Both the position numbers and the translations under genes were made by a program. DNA of 64,000 nucleotides from Fasciola hepatica. Lineage: Eukaryota > Platyhelminthes > Trematoda > Plagiorchiida > Fasciolidae. The DNA is taken from positions 2,362,001 to 2,426,000 of the forward strand of contig CANUEZ040000002.1 in the NCBI GenBank assembly GCA_948099385.1, given 5' to 3'. This document shows positions 45,479 through 57,207 of the stretch, in pieces; the first letter of the stretch is position 1; each line of letters begins with the position of its first letter. The notes beneath the pieces are model-generated. The model worked only from the letters and a program-made list of their open reading frames with translations. It was not told the DNA's origin and did not search any database.

Positions 45479-47597
45479 TAATAATAGTTTATTTCGGATA
45501 ACCCCGGAGCATGCGGCAAGGCGAGATCAAACAGTACAGGTGAAAGCTGAATGAAAGTTACGGAAGGATTCCACAATTACGCGAACGCGATTGAATATAA
45601 GGGAAAGCATTCAAGTCAACTGTTGCGGTACCGCCCGGAAAATTTAACCCCAAGGTCAAGTGGTCGATCCGGCTGGAGGTAGGTGTAGTTATTCTGCCAA
45701 AGTGTGGGGTGGGTGGGAAATGGTACAGAATCACACAAATCCTACAGAAGGAAGACTGCCCTGTCGGAGGACCAAACTAGATTGGCGGATACGTGGATAT
45801 CGTGAAAAAGTAACAGCCATGAAGGAGACGTATTCAAGCAATAGAGCTTTGCAATGCATGAGAGTAGTTGCGATGTAAAATTCGACGATAAAAATTGTGT
45901 CATAACACATAAAGAACAGGAAACCGGTAGAGGATTACAATTTTGGGGTTCATTGACCGTATGTCGGTTGAGCCAGTTGTAAAACAAAACGGACAACACA
46001 CTGGACTGTGAGTGTCAGACTGATGGTAAAAGAAGTGACCGGACGAAACATATGGACTTTGAGTGGATTGTTTTGCTTTCAGAAAAAAAAGTGTAATGCA
46101 TCAGCATGAACTAGGAACTAGCGAAAAAATCGTTGCGTGGTGCTCAACCACAACAATAGGATGAACGCAGCTGGCAAAAACGATGAAGTGATGAGTAGAA
46201 GATTATCAGTTTATGTTTCATACGAAAGGTGAACCACTTTGTGGCGACAGAACAGAACTGCAGCACAAGAGCTTATCAGATGTGCATACGTGGGATACGA
46301 TACCTTGCAAGATGGGGGACATTGCAATGCAACAGCCCTAAGTGGACAAACAGCGGAGCTGCCAGAGAAAGCAAACAAACACAGAGTCGTCGATTATTGG
46401 GAAACTCTAGAGACAAATTTCGGGATGTCATATACTGACTGAAGATTGTGGTACGGAAGTTAGTGACAGCAATAAATGCGTTAGTTCTCGAGTATATTGG
46501 TAAAAGTAGTAAAAAAGGGGTGGGCTTTATCTCAGAGAGTGGTTAAGTTTGCAAATAAGGCTGGTGAATAGTTTGGCATGAAACCACGGGAAGTGGACCG
46601 GGAATAATGAGCCAGAAGTGTTGGTGGGTTTTTAAGTGTGCGATAATTATGCACCAAAGAAAGAAAATTTTGCCGGAAAAAAAGCGTTAGGTTATGAAGG
46701 CAAATTTGAAGCAAGCACGATGGAGAGTCAGCGTTAGCTGGAGGAGACAACAACATTTTGAGTATATGAACGGTATTCCTTTTTTTCAATCCGCAACCGG
46801 TGGCAGTGGGTGGGGATGACCGTGCGCTGGACACCCAACCTGAAAACCACATCTGGAGGCAGGAGGTGCGATCCACCTGGTTGCGCCCGCACATCGTTGC
46901 AGACGTCCTGCACGCCCGATGTGCACCGGCCAAAGCGGGGAATCTGTCCGCGCCCCGCACCGACGGGATTTGCACAGGTGATTTTGGTCGAGATCATACA
47001 GACGTAGAGATGGCGTAGTCTGGGAGATCGCGGGAGATCCAGATTTAAAGCCGTACTTGTGGGCCAGATACTTCGCTGGTGTGGAAGCACAAGAGTAGAG
47101 AGACGCAGTCTGGGATGTTCCTAGCTGAGGATCAACGGTCAATGGTGAAAAGAGAAATCTAGTAATATAGACACAGACTACTTTGGGAAGAATGAGGACT
47201 GTGAGCCATTGGGAGTAGATGAGAATACGAAGTTAATGACCAAAACTAGGAATAAGAATGATGGTTTGGAGGTAAGTGGTGATCATCGGAAATGGATTAA
47301 GTGTTGGGACATTAGGGCAAAATGAAGAAGGGGAATGGGGTCAGTTCGGACCGAGTAAAGCGAATTAAGTTTGATGGAGATAATAGATAGGAGACTCTGG
47401 AGCGCGTGAATTGGGGAGTATCTAACGAGAACAGTGCCAGTGATGTAAATCATCCTAAGGGTTACTAATACACTGCAGATGGAGAAGGCACATGGGGTAG
47501 GCAACGTCGACGTTGCAAAGGATGTTACCCGGGTCATACGTTTTTATCTATTCGAAAATCCAGGTTAACCTCATAAGCTTGTTCCAAAGTGGTGCAC
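45479..47597 (-). other. LINE G 3' untranslated region
   Basis: Aligns to the LINE C 3' UTR in inverted orientation, including the stretch around 46141-46330 against 21160-21350. Contains the conserved module at 46796-47150. Non-coding. Confidence 0.8.
46796..47150 (-). repeat. Conserved LINE 3' UTR module, copy in LINE G (inverted)
   Basis: Reverse complement reads TTGACCGTTGATCCTCAGCT at the start, core GACGTCTGCAACGATGTGCG, end CACTGCCACCGGTTGCGG. About 100 bp shorter than the LINE C copy because of a deletion in the first third. Confidence 0.85.
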
Positions 47598-48851
47598 TTA
47601 TGGGTTAATTGTAGTACTTTGGCGACATCTAAATATTTTGTAAAGACAATTTTTGAAAAGGCAGGCCCGGGTGTCTTCAGGAAGTCTGTTCCAAATGTGG
47701 GAAAAGACGGTGATTAGGAAGCTTTCTCTTAGTTTTGTCCTGGAGTATGGAACCTTAGTAGTATGATTTCGGTTACGAAGAGGGTAGGGTGCGTCTTGAG
47801 CGAAACATAGATCAGTGATGGACGTATGAGCCCTAGAATGTAGGAGGTTGAATAGAGGATGAAGATTGAGTTTCGTACGTCGTAGCCATAGGGGTTCAAG
47901 CCTTAGTAGCTCACATCCCTCTTTGTAATTCAAGGGGGATAATGAGCCGAATACGTGCCTGGTGAAGGATCGCTGAACTCCCTCGATCGCAAGTCTGTCA
48001 GGTTTGTGCATGTGAGTGTATACCAGAGAGCAGTACTCGAGCTGCGACCTGGCGTGGGATTTAAAGATCAGAAGCTGGCTGTCGCGCATCCTAAAAGCTC
48101 TGCAGATGAGGGCTATCGTCCTCTTAGTCTTAGCCACCTGGTAGGTGGCTTGTTTTTGAAAGGGGAACGTGCAAGAATATTGTAGACCGAGATCTCGTGC
48201 CAGCGGAGTAGTGGGAATGTATGAGCCGTTCAAGACGAGGGATTTGGGGGGAATTTGACTTTTATACGTGAGGATAGCACTCTTAGCAGAGAAGAAGCTC
48301 ATTTTCCAAGTGTTGCACCATATGTCAAGAGCCTTTACGTCGTCGGCTATTTTGGTGAGGGTGTAGGTCAAGGTATGGGGTTCAAATGAATATACAATCA
48401 TGATATCATCGGAGAATAGGAACCCGGTGCCATGGCGTATTACTCTGAATACGTCGTTTATGTAGAGAAGAAATAAAGGTGGGTCTAACGCACTGCCCTG
48501 TATAAAACCACTTGTGACTGGCTGCGGTGATGAAAGGTAACCCTCAATGTTTACTGCTTGCGATCTCATGCTAAGATAGGATGACAACCAAGAAAAGGGT
48601 GGGTCTGTTATGCCGCAATATTTAACCTTGGTTAGCAGCTGAGCATGAGGCGCGCGATCAAATGCTTTCGTCATATCAAGGAAGATAACGATAAGTGCCA
48701 TTCCAGAGTCAGCTGACGTTGCGATTAGATTAAGGAAGCCAAATTGGCAGGTCAGACACGACCTAGACTTTAAGAAGCCGTGTTGGTTTTTATTTATTAA
48801 CCCACGGGTGAGGATAAAATTGGCAATCTCATCTTTAACTACCCGTTCCAT
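47598..48851 (-). pseudogene. LINE G ORF2: reverse transcriptase (long open part)
   Basis: 418 codons open: GFLKSRSCLTCQF, FLDMTKAFDRAPHAQL, TSGFIQGSALDPPLFLLYIND and FLFSDDIMIVYSF. As in LINE C the box reads FSDD, and the usual GSVLGP loop reads GSALDPP. C-terminus RDLGLQYSC and LRLEPLWLRR as in LINE A. Its frame breaks upstream at about 48890, where the NYRP motif is followed by a stop. Confidence 0.9.
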
Positions 48852-50400
48852 TATCCTAGATATAATGGGAGTGTGGTTTATGGGCGGTAATTAGCAGGGT
48901 CATGTAAAGCACCCTTCTTATGGAGGGGAGTGATAACGAAAGTTTTCCACTGGGATGGGAAAATGCTTTGTAACATGGAGAGGTTGAATAGGTTCAGCAA
49001 AGGCACCACAATGTCCGGGCCGCCAAGACGAAATAGAGCTGGAGGGATACCATCGAGTTCAGGGCGAGCCAGAGGCCGGGGGTATTTAAAAGCTTTCTGA
49101 CTTCGTTGGCTGAGAATACTGCAGTTGACAAGGTGTCGGCAGTCAAGGAGTCGAGATCCTGGGTTGGACTATTATGGTCTGTTATGAAGGTAGAAGCGGA
49201 GAAATTATTAAATGCCTCAGCGATTAACTGAGGCGATCTAATATAAATGTTCTCTGATAGGAGTAAATATGGTATTTTTGTTGCACAGCGGGGGTTTCGA
49301 GTTTTACTAAGGCCAGAGAGGTGGGCTATTTTATTCGGCTGATTGAGAGCGTACAGTTCTTGTTTCTCCAGCTTGTTCCTATTTTCACTTAGTAGCTGGC
49401 GTGAGAAGTGGCTGAGGCAGATGGAGATAGAAAGGTCGTTGGTTTTTTCGTAGGCAAGCTGCAACTTCCCGAACTGACGTTACGTCTTTTGTTGTTGATA
49501 GGTCTTTATCCCACTGAATTCGGTTATCTCGGGAGATGTGATGGTAAGGGAACAGAACAAGTTAGAGTACATCACATCCGACGCCAGCTGAGGATCAGAT
49601 GTTAGAAAGAATTCGTCCCAGGTCTGATTACGCAGGATGGTGGGTAAAGTATCCCAATTTGCATTTCGGAAAGATTTTCGATTTTGAGGATTTTCCTGGT
49701 GATGAGGTTGAACGGAGAATTCACATGTTATGACCTTATCATCACAACCAGGAAGGTGGCTAAGGACATTTGCCTTTATATTTCGGAGGCCTTAAGTAAA
49801 GATAAGGTCAAGAATATTGTTCCCTCTGGTTGGTGATTTCACATATTGCGTCCATCCGCCTGCATGGATACATGAGGTAAAATTGCATAATTTCGGAGAA
49901 GAATTCACGGCTGTCCAACAAATGCCAGGGAGGTTGAAGTCCCCCGCTATGATTTTAGCAGGGTGCGGGATTTCAGCCACGTGACAGAAAGCATCGGTGA
50001 TTGCATTTACATTGCCCATGTTGTGGTCTGGCGGACAGTAAACACAACCAATGACGAGCTGCCCCTGAAGCAGTGGTATAGAGACCTAAACAGAGTCATG
50101 GACCTTATCAAGGACAGGAGGTTGGAGTTATTGTGTTGCAAGACTGCTCTTACTATAAGCAAGACATCCACCACCACGTCTCTCAGATCTGTTCGTAGCA
50201 AATATATTATAGCCGGGTATGGAAACGTGTCGGACGGGAGTTTTACCAGAAGCCATGTTTCAGTTACGAGGATTACATCCGGGTTGGATTGCAGTGCAAG
50301 GGAGCGGACAGATGTAAGTTTACTCACGAGGGGGCGAGCATTGAAAAGTGCAACTGTGAAACTATCATTATCATGGCCAGGACGTACATGGAATTTATGA
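48852..50400 (-). pseudogene. LINE G ORF2: endonuclease and linker, frameshifted
   Basis: Reading right to left: SNPDVILVTETWLL (50007-50327), then a new frame with KIIAGDFNLPGICW and NNILDLIFT (49792-50019), then PGSDH-like remains near 49750, then the linker with ELYALNQPNKIAHLSGLSKTRNP (48994-49464). At least three frame changes. The endonuclease order is normal but the frame is lost. Confidence 0.8.
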
Positions 50401-50422
50401 CCCCTTTAGATGGCTGCCAGGT

Positions 50423-51900
50423 TTAGAGAAATTGTAGCCACTGGCGGACTGTGGGATGGTGTGGGGAGAGATATGGTATGGGAGGAGGCGGGACGTTCAG
50501 AGGAAACGGGAAAACCGGCAAAATTGGATAGGGTGGCATTAAGTTCGAAAGCTCGCGACTATTTGGAATTGAAGAGCACGATGCATGTGGTTGGGTAGGC
50601 CGTAAGCAGCCAACCGGAACGGCATTTGGATGAGATACTGGCATAGCTATCTGAACAGTCTTGCCGAGACTTCCTTTCTCGCTGTTGGAAGAAGTGTTTT
50701 TATGTTTCACTCCACCTGGAGGCGAAAAACCGATTGGGTTTAGAGAGCGAGGCCCGAGTCCCCGAGGTGAGATGACTGATTTTGCCGATAAAGCTACTCT
50801 ATTTATTTTCGAATTCGTTACGGATACCAGTGCAAATACATCTAGTCCCGCGCCTTTCTGAGGAATGGCTAGTTCTGGCACCGACAGTTGGGGGATTAAT
50901 GATTTTTCTTCAGATATTTGGCCTTTTTCCGAACCGGAGTTGGACTTCGGACTCCTGTGAGGGCTGGCTTTCATTTTTCGAACCATATTTTGTGGGGTAT
51001 TTTGTGGGTTCAACCGAACACTTCTTGAGCTATTTGAAGGAGGCGTGTCAACCGGGTTTTTATATGATAATTTGTTGCTAGTATTGGAGTCAGGGGGATT
51101 TTTATCAGCTTTGTGGTCTCTAAAGACATTAGGTTGGACCGTTTCATTGAGACCATTCTGCAATATTTTACGATTGCTGCGCGGCTCATGTAAAGTGGAG
51201 ACTGATGAACTATCCAGGTTGACGGCTGTTTCGCGACTGACCACAGAAGAGGGCTTGGTATGATGGCCGACGCTTGGTAATTTGACCGCCTAAGAGGGAC
51301 TACTGGCCAAATGTTTACCAGGGTTATGATTCTTGACACGGATCTTGTGAACCTCTCTTTGTAGAGGAGTTTCATCGGGAAGTATTCTTGTCCTCTTGAA
51401 TCCTGCATTGGTAATGACAAAAGACTGTGGCTGATCAATTCCTTGGCAACAACTTCAGTGCTGAACTGAAACAGGAACGGACGTGAGTCTTGGGGTGAAC
51501 TTTTGCGGAGTCTGGCACGGTAGCACGGCTGCGAATCCGAGTTTCAGTAATTCAAGATTATATTCTTAGCAGTTGAGAGAGGTAAGCTTTCTGGAATGTT
51601 GAATAATATTGCATTGTTGGCTTTTTTGATGCGCCTAAAGATTTCAGAGGCAAAGTTATCGATGAACTTCGTGGCCGAGATTAGGTTAGCCCGAGTTTGG
51701 TGTACAGATGGGTCGAGCAGGAAGGGTAATGGACCCAACTAACTGATGGTTCGGTCAAATGCATCAGGCCCAGAGGAGAAACTATTCGCGGTTTTGCTTA
51801 TTTCGGTGGTTGCTTTGGTAGCATCTCCAAGTATATCTACGAGGGATGCTGAACAACTTTTGAGCTTGCTCGGAGGTGAGGGTTCTGACAATGGAGAGTG
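50423..51900 (-). pseudogene. LINE G ORF1, frameshifted
   Basis: From the right: SLVDILGDATKATTEIS, a stop, then LPFLLDPSVHQTRANLISATKFIDNFASEIFRRIKKANNAILFNIPESLPLS (51544-51738), then the DETPLQREVHKI-type block near 51340-51380, then a long Ser/Pro/Lys-rich tail (50423-51244) with AVNLDSSS and FPLNVPPPPIPYLS. These line up with ORF1 of LINES B and F. Confidence 0.78.
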
Positions 51901-51960
51901 CTAGCTGTGATTCTGGGCCAGTGGGCGGCAAAGGAAAGCACAGCCAAGCTACTGGATTGA

Positions 51961-53920
51961 TTGGTAGTTAATTAGTCGCAATATTGCGGGAAGTAAATAG
52001 GTGCCAGTAGGCTGACCACTGACAGATAATGGGCGAATTAACGGATTCTCCTAAAATGCGGGGTATCAGAAAGGTTGGAGAAAAAGTGACTAAGTTTGAG
52101 AGACCGGATAAAAAGAGATTACTTAGGGAGGGTTTTAAACGATGGATTAGGTTCGTTATGAACCACGAACCTTTGGGAAGATCTGTTGTACTGATTTGCG
52201 ATAATGACTGGCGCCCGCAGGTTGGCGTGAAGCATTTATTGCTACTATCGGGCCAGCAAATCATTTGACATAGTGATAAATACCATTAATAACTAGATGC
52301 TCTGCCTTAACGCTGAAAAGCAAAGAAGACTGAGACAACCTGATTTCGCATCACGATGACCTTGAAATTGGCATGAGACAATAAACACCACTGCTTTACG
52401 GGAGCTTCTCTCTCCTATGAGAACTTCGGACGCAACAGAGCCAATAAAGCAGCCATCCGCGGTCAGGTTTTGTAAGATAGAACGTTCGATGCTTTCAGTG
52501 ATGCACAGCAGTCGGGCTGGTTTAGATACCGTATCTTCCAACTATAGAGGCTGAGACTTTATGTCTGAAATGCTCCAGTCTAAGACCGTTTTTCTTTCCG
52601 TGTCCTAGCCCACAAAGTCACAAAGGTCATCCAAGCATTGTTTCAAGACCACGGAAGTTTGAATAAGCCTATTTTTTCTGGTAACCGGAGTATGAGTGGA
52701 TGGGATAATACCGGAGGCCTTCTTTACTACACGTGACACTTTGAAGTATCAAAAAGAAGCTGTGAGTGAGACGAAACAGTAACGGCAGACTAAAGACAGG
52801 TTAGAAATTACCGCTGAGAAAAAATTCCCTGAACTTCCCTGGGTTACTGGAATACCCTGAGAAGCTGTAATTTTTAATATATCTCAAGATAGCTGAGCGA
52901 AAACTAAGTCGATAGCAGTGCGCAATACGACCTGCTGTAGCGAGTTTTTCACTTGGTCCAGGTCGGGATGCCCCCAGAACAGTGGCTGAGATAATATGAC
53001 AAATATAGGCTAGGCATCCTCCACCTTGTCCGGATCGGCGAGCCCTCGAGAGGCTGTGATGCCTAGCGAAACAGATCTAGCCTAAGTGGGACTGCTTTGG
53101 TAGTCATGTCTCGGTGGCCACCTTGGGGTTGGTGGACAAAGCTAGGGACCGCAATAGGGGAATTTCCTTGGCTACTGCGTACTTTTTATTAAAAATGAAG
53201 AGGAGATCGTAAGTTTAACAGGAGAGGTGAGCATGTGAGTCACGAAGTTTAGATGAACGGAGCTGGATGCGACAATGTGAAGGATTGAGGTTATTAGTCC
53301 ACCCAGGGTCTCTGGTGGGTAATAGAGGGTGCAGCGTATCTAATGGCTTGGTATCAGAGGTAAGACGATCAGTATGGGCTGAACATCCCTTCCCATGTCT
53401 ATAATGAGGAGTGCCTATGAGGCTACTTCTGGCTATGCCAACATGAAATGAAGTTGGATTCACTAAAATGGAGGGAAGAGTCAGATTGAAAGAGATACTA
53501 ACGGTGAAAGATAGGGCAAGGGGTTAGTAAACAAGAAAGCGAGGGAAGAGAGGGACCTCATTTAATTCACCTGCTTGTGGTATCGGGTCATCCCACGTGG
53601 CAACCTTGAAGTTGGTTGGTTTTGTTCAAGGAATGGATATCGGGGTCTGACCAGTAGATCCGTACGAGTGTGAGGAGTTGGTAATGAGAATTGAATGCTT
53701 TATTCCACAGGCCCAATGGCGGCACACTGTGCAGTTGAAAACAGAAGGGCATGCGATGCTGTGGCCCCCGGCAGTTCTAAAATGCGAATTGGGGGGTATT
53801 CGGTTTGACAGGGGCATTATTAGTGCTAGTTAGATGTGAAGGGTTATAGGCGAGAGTGGACAACCGGTTAAGAGGCTCCGGCTACTTCACAGGCGTGGTA
53901 AGCCGAAGCTACCTGCTGGG
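51961..53920. other. Mostly unassigned 2.0 kb left of BEL/Pao copy 2
   Basis: Apart from the ORF1 remnant at 52293-52541 I recognise nothing. Short open frames show no motif. Ends at CTGGG, the left target duplication of BEL/Pao copy 2. Confidence 0.5.
52293..52541 (-). pseudogene. Old LINE ORF1 remnant
   Basis: The minus-strand frame reads FIGSVASEVLIGERSSRKAVVF, which aligns with FLDSVASEVHRRIKISKNAVVF of LINE B ORF1. No other part of that element is recognised around it, so this is a small relic separate from LINE G. Confidence 0.6.
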
Positions 53921-54295
53921 TGTAACGACCGGTCTTGGAAAATCCCCCCAAAACCATTGCAGTTCCATGTTCCCTTAACATCACTCACTTGCCTACACCA
54001 TTGACGTGTCTTTACGCACCGTATGTTTTTATGGACCAATTTTTGTTTGTTCGCGTCCAGAGTGTTACTTTGTCATATCCTTGTTCTGGACCTGCGTGAC
54101 GCACGTGCTCCTCGCTCGCACGCTGCAATTCGGTTCTCGTTTTTTGATTCCTTGTGATTTCATAACTGAGGTTTGTATCTGTTTGGTGTCATTGTTCATT
54201 CAATAGACTGGTATCGCAGAATCTCATGGACAGTCGCCTTTTGATTTCGGGATCCGTTGTGAATTTGGCTACGCATTGCTCAAACGTGTGTTACA
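53921..54295 (+). repeat. BEL/Pao copy 2, 5' LTR
   Basis: 375 bp. Contains 38 bases (54001-54038) absent from the 3' LTR; the segment is bounded by ACCA on both sides, which suggests a microhomology-mediated deletion in the 3' LTR. Confidence 0.93.
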
Positions 54296-54334
54296 ATACT
54301 CAACTGATCAATTTGGAACGAGAAACTACGCAAA

Positions 54335-54702
54335 ATGCCAAGAAAAGGATCGAAGACATTGGGATCTGGACAGGAAGTAATACGGCAGGTCAATGGGGAG
54401 GGTTTGGATACTTTTGATTCTTCAATAATTCTAGGTCACCCAGTCCTGTCAGTGCTAACTCATGTATTACTGAGGGTAATATGAATTGTAAGAATGTCGA
54501 TCTATTAAAGCTAAGGATAATAGGTCTAGAACAACAACTGTTATCGGCTAGGCAACAGGCCCAGGAAGCAAAAGAGTGTAGACAGAACGAGCGTGAGCAT
54601 AAGAGCAACGACTACTGTAATGCTCGTGTTGATTGGAAAATTCCTATTATGCTCGCCTTTCTGTACTCTATGGCCAATTTTGGACTGCCTTCTCCAAACT
54701 AA
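54335..54702 (+). pseudogene. gag: BEL/Pao copy 2 Gag, N-terminal part, frameshifted
   Basis: Starts MPRKGSK at 54335, as in copy 1. After a frame change near 54425 it reads NNSRSPSPVSANSC, then LLKLRIIGLEQQLLSARQQAQEAKE, a heptad-like coiled-coil region also hinted at in copy 1 (VIELENELRLSRKEA). The main Gag block resumes only at about 55286. Confidence 0.65.
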
Positions 54703-55285
54703 CTTATGCTGACATTGTTTTGTGGTCGACAATTATTCTACGCTTGATGCACTTACTTTTTCTTTTTATGGTTGTGCTTTCTCACTGAGATTACTTTGAG
54801 GACAGATGATACGGTAGTGAGATGCGCTGATCCAACACAGTTTTGTTTTATTACTCCTCGGTTTCACTTTGTCGCTCATGTCGACTAACCGTAGACGTTC
54901 AGCTCGTTTACGCTGACTTTTGGTTGCCACGCTCAGGAAATTGTTCTTTGGGCCTGATTAAGCGTGGAGAACTTGTTCTATTTGTTTGGGACTTTAGGAC
55001 AGGTATTTATTACTTACTCTTTTTGGCCAACTGTTCCTCCTTTTACAGAATTAGTCCTATTTTTGACTACCTTTTTGGATGGATAGTGACTGAGGCTCAC
55101 TGCCAAAGGTATGATCGTGTTTGTACTTATATTTTTACTCGCTAATAGTGCCGTAGAATTTGCAGAGCAATCGTGTTCTTGATTTGGGTTCTGCGTCGAT
55201 TTGGGCTACGCGTTGCTTTGGGGCTCCAAGGTACTATCCAGAACAAGTGAAGCTTAGTAGTCGGTGAATCGATAACTGAATCGTT
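54703..55285 (+). other. Foreign segment in BEL/Pao copy 2 gag, ending in a BEL-type LTR end
   Basis: No coding match. At 55145-55215 the text TAGTGCCGTAGAATTTG and GGGCTACGCGTTGCT matches the end of the copy 1 LTR (TAGTACCGTAGAAACTA, TAGCTACGCGTTGCTCG). This looks like an LTR remnant of a related element embedded between two parts of gag. Confidence 0.6.
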
Positions 55286-56251
55286 GGTCAGGCTTCACCC
55301 GGACCAGGACTTGAGCGTTTTGGTCGTTACAACTACCACCTTTCTGATAGATCAGGACACAATAAAATAGGGACCTCTGCTCCGGTCGCCGAATATAAAA
55401 CGTCAACGCCACCAACGATCGATCTGCCAAGAGTAGAGCTGACGGGTTTCGACGGGTGATCCGAACACTACAGCAAGTTCGTCAAGCAGTTCGAAACTTT
55501 CATCGAAAACCAGATAACCGACCCCGGGCAAGGGCTTCTCTATTTGACTCAACACTGTCGAGGCCGAGCAAGGGAAGCTATGGATGCTTGCACTATGCTC
55601 GACCCGGAGCAAGACTACACACGAGCAGGGAAGATCTCGAGGGAGCTGTTCGGCCAGCCTTCCAAAGTAGCCCGTACCCTGATGGAGGGCGTGATGGTAG
55701 AGGCAAAAGGAACCACGGGCGACGTCTATTCAATGGCTGACCTGATGACCAAAATGCAGAACTGTTCAATAGCCCTCGACCATTTGGGTTACAGGGCTAA
55801 CCTTGATGCAATGCACACCCTGGATGGCAAAGTCCGTCACCTCTCTCCCGAACTACGGGGTCGGCGGGCGGAAGAGGTGGAACGTATGAGCCGAGGCGAC
55901 AGTGAGGCTAACTTCGAAGACCTGACCGAATACTTGGACAGGCGAACCAAAATATCCGACAGTAGATTCGGCCGACTTATCCGGGACAGTGGCCGAGCAA
56001 ACAAGTCTGATACTAGCCAGGCCCAAACCACTGCTCAAGAACAGCCGAAATATCAGCCTTGGCCCAATGCACACGCCATTCCACGCGAGGCTATAGCGCA
56101 TCTAAGTTGCAGGTCCTGCGACGCCAGCCATGGGCTACAAGAATGCCCCAAGTTCATCAGTGCCTTGACAGACGGAATTTGTGGGATGGCCAGGCCGATA
56201 AGAGAGTGTTTTGTATGCTTCAACACCACTCGCTGGGCGGCAGCTTGTTGA
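55286..56251 (+). pseudogene. gag: BEL/Pao copy 2 Gag, main part, one stop
   Basis: Same frame throughout, with TGA at 55457-55459 inside the ELTGFDG block. Then DPGQGLLYLTQHCRGRAREAMDAC, FGQPSKVARTLMEGVMVEAKG, MTKMQNCSIALDHLGYRANLDAMH, a Gln-rich linker, and the first cysteines of the nucleocapsid (SCRSCDASHGLQEC, CFVCFNTT). The stop at 56249 and a frame change cut the knuckle; RCGHEGCTGRHH follows in another frame. Closely parallel to copy 1. Confidence 0.88.
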
Positions 56252-56323
56252 ACACAGGTCAGATGTGGTCACGAGGGCTGCACGGGCAGACACCATCTAT
56301 GTTTACACCCGGCGAGAGAAACT

Positions 56324-57000
56324 ATGCCCGAGGCGAGCACCAAGTCCAGTGTGATTTGTTCAACATCGCGGTCTGCCAGTAAACCAGTACGTTTAGGAGT
56401 AGTTGCCTTGGAAGTAGTGAGCCCAACTGGGGCGATCAAAGCGTTGGCTTTCGTCGACAGCGGATCTGACACCACCTTGGCGAAAGAGCGGCTTGCCAAC
56501 AAACACCGGCTGGCTAAAAGTACGATGTGGTTAGCAGTGAGCACGTTGGGGGGGGAACACAAGTAATGACTGCCGGCCGGTTGAGGTTGCAACTCATCTC
56601 CTCAGACACTAATTAGAAAATCGAATCAACGGAAGCATTCACACTAGCTGATCTCCCCGTGCGAGCTCCAAGGTCGGTCAACGCAATCTTGACTAGGTGG
56701 CCCCACCTGTAGGAGGCAACCGTTGCAGACTGGGAAGACGATGAAGTGGACCTCCTCATCGGCTGCGACGTGCCAAGGACGCATTGGGTACTTGACCAGA
56801 GAGTGGGCGACCACTGAGCGCCTTATGCCGTACGCACGGCTCTGGGATGGATGTTATACGGTCCAGTAGGAGGATGTAATTCCGTGAATTATTTATCCGC
56901 CGAAACGGACCGCATAGAGTACCACCTTTAGCGGCTGTATGAAAAGGAGTTTCATGATATCGGGGACGAAGGACTATCGTTGTCTTAAGAAGATAACTTC
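56324..57000 (+). pseudogene. pol: BEL/Pao copy 2 aspartic protease and adjacent domain
   Basis: RLGVVALEVVSPTGAIKALAFVDSGSDTTL (protease active site DSG) to the stop at 56566. In shifted frames follow VDLLIGCDVPRTHWVLDQRVGDH and APYAVRTALGWMLYGPVG, the BEL block between protease and reverse transcriptase. Confidence 0.85.
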
Positions 57001-57207
57001 ACATTGCAAACAGTGCGGCAAGGAACCAGAGGCCTTAAAAACAGTTCGATGTTCCTTTTCCATGGCGCACATCCGCTGACCCGTGGAATGATAACAGAAA
57101 CTATGTTCTTCAACGACCACTACGACTGAAGGAGCTCTTCGTTCCAGACCAGGACCTGTGAGAAGGGTATGCGGAACTAATGAAGCGAAACAAAGCTCTC
57201 GGCTAAG

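Larger units (their letters stand above)
45479..51960 (-). mobile_element. LINE G, near full length, minus strand
   Basis: The 3' terminus (reverse complement of GGTTATCCGAAATAAACTATTAT) is at 45479-45500, inside the BEL/Pao 3' LTR. Going right: 3' UTR to 47597, ORF2 to about 50400, ORF1 to about 51900. RT and 3' UTR are close to LINEs A and C. The right (5') boundary is approximate. Confidence 0.88.

Noticed and set aside
54296..54330. Primer-binding site of BEL/Pao copy 2 (TGGAACGAGAAAC)
   Set aside because: It is about 20 bases from the LTR end and I cannot match it to a tRNA with confidence.
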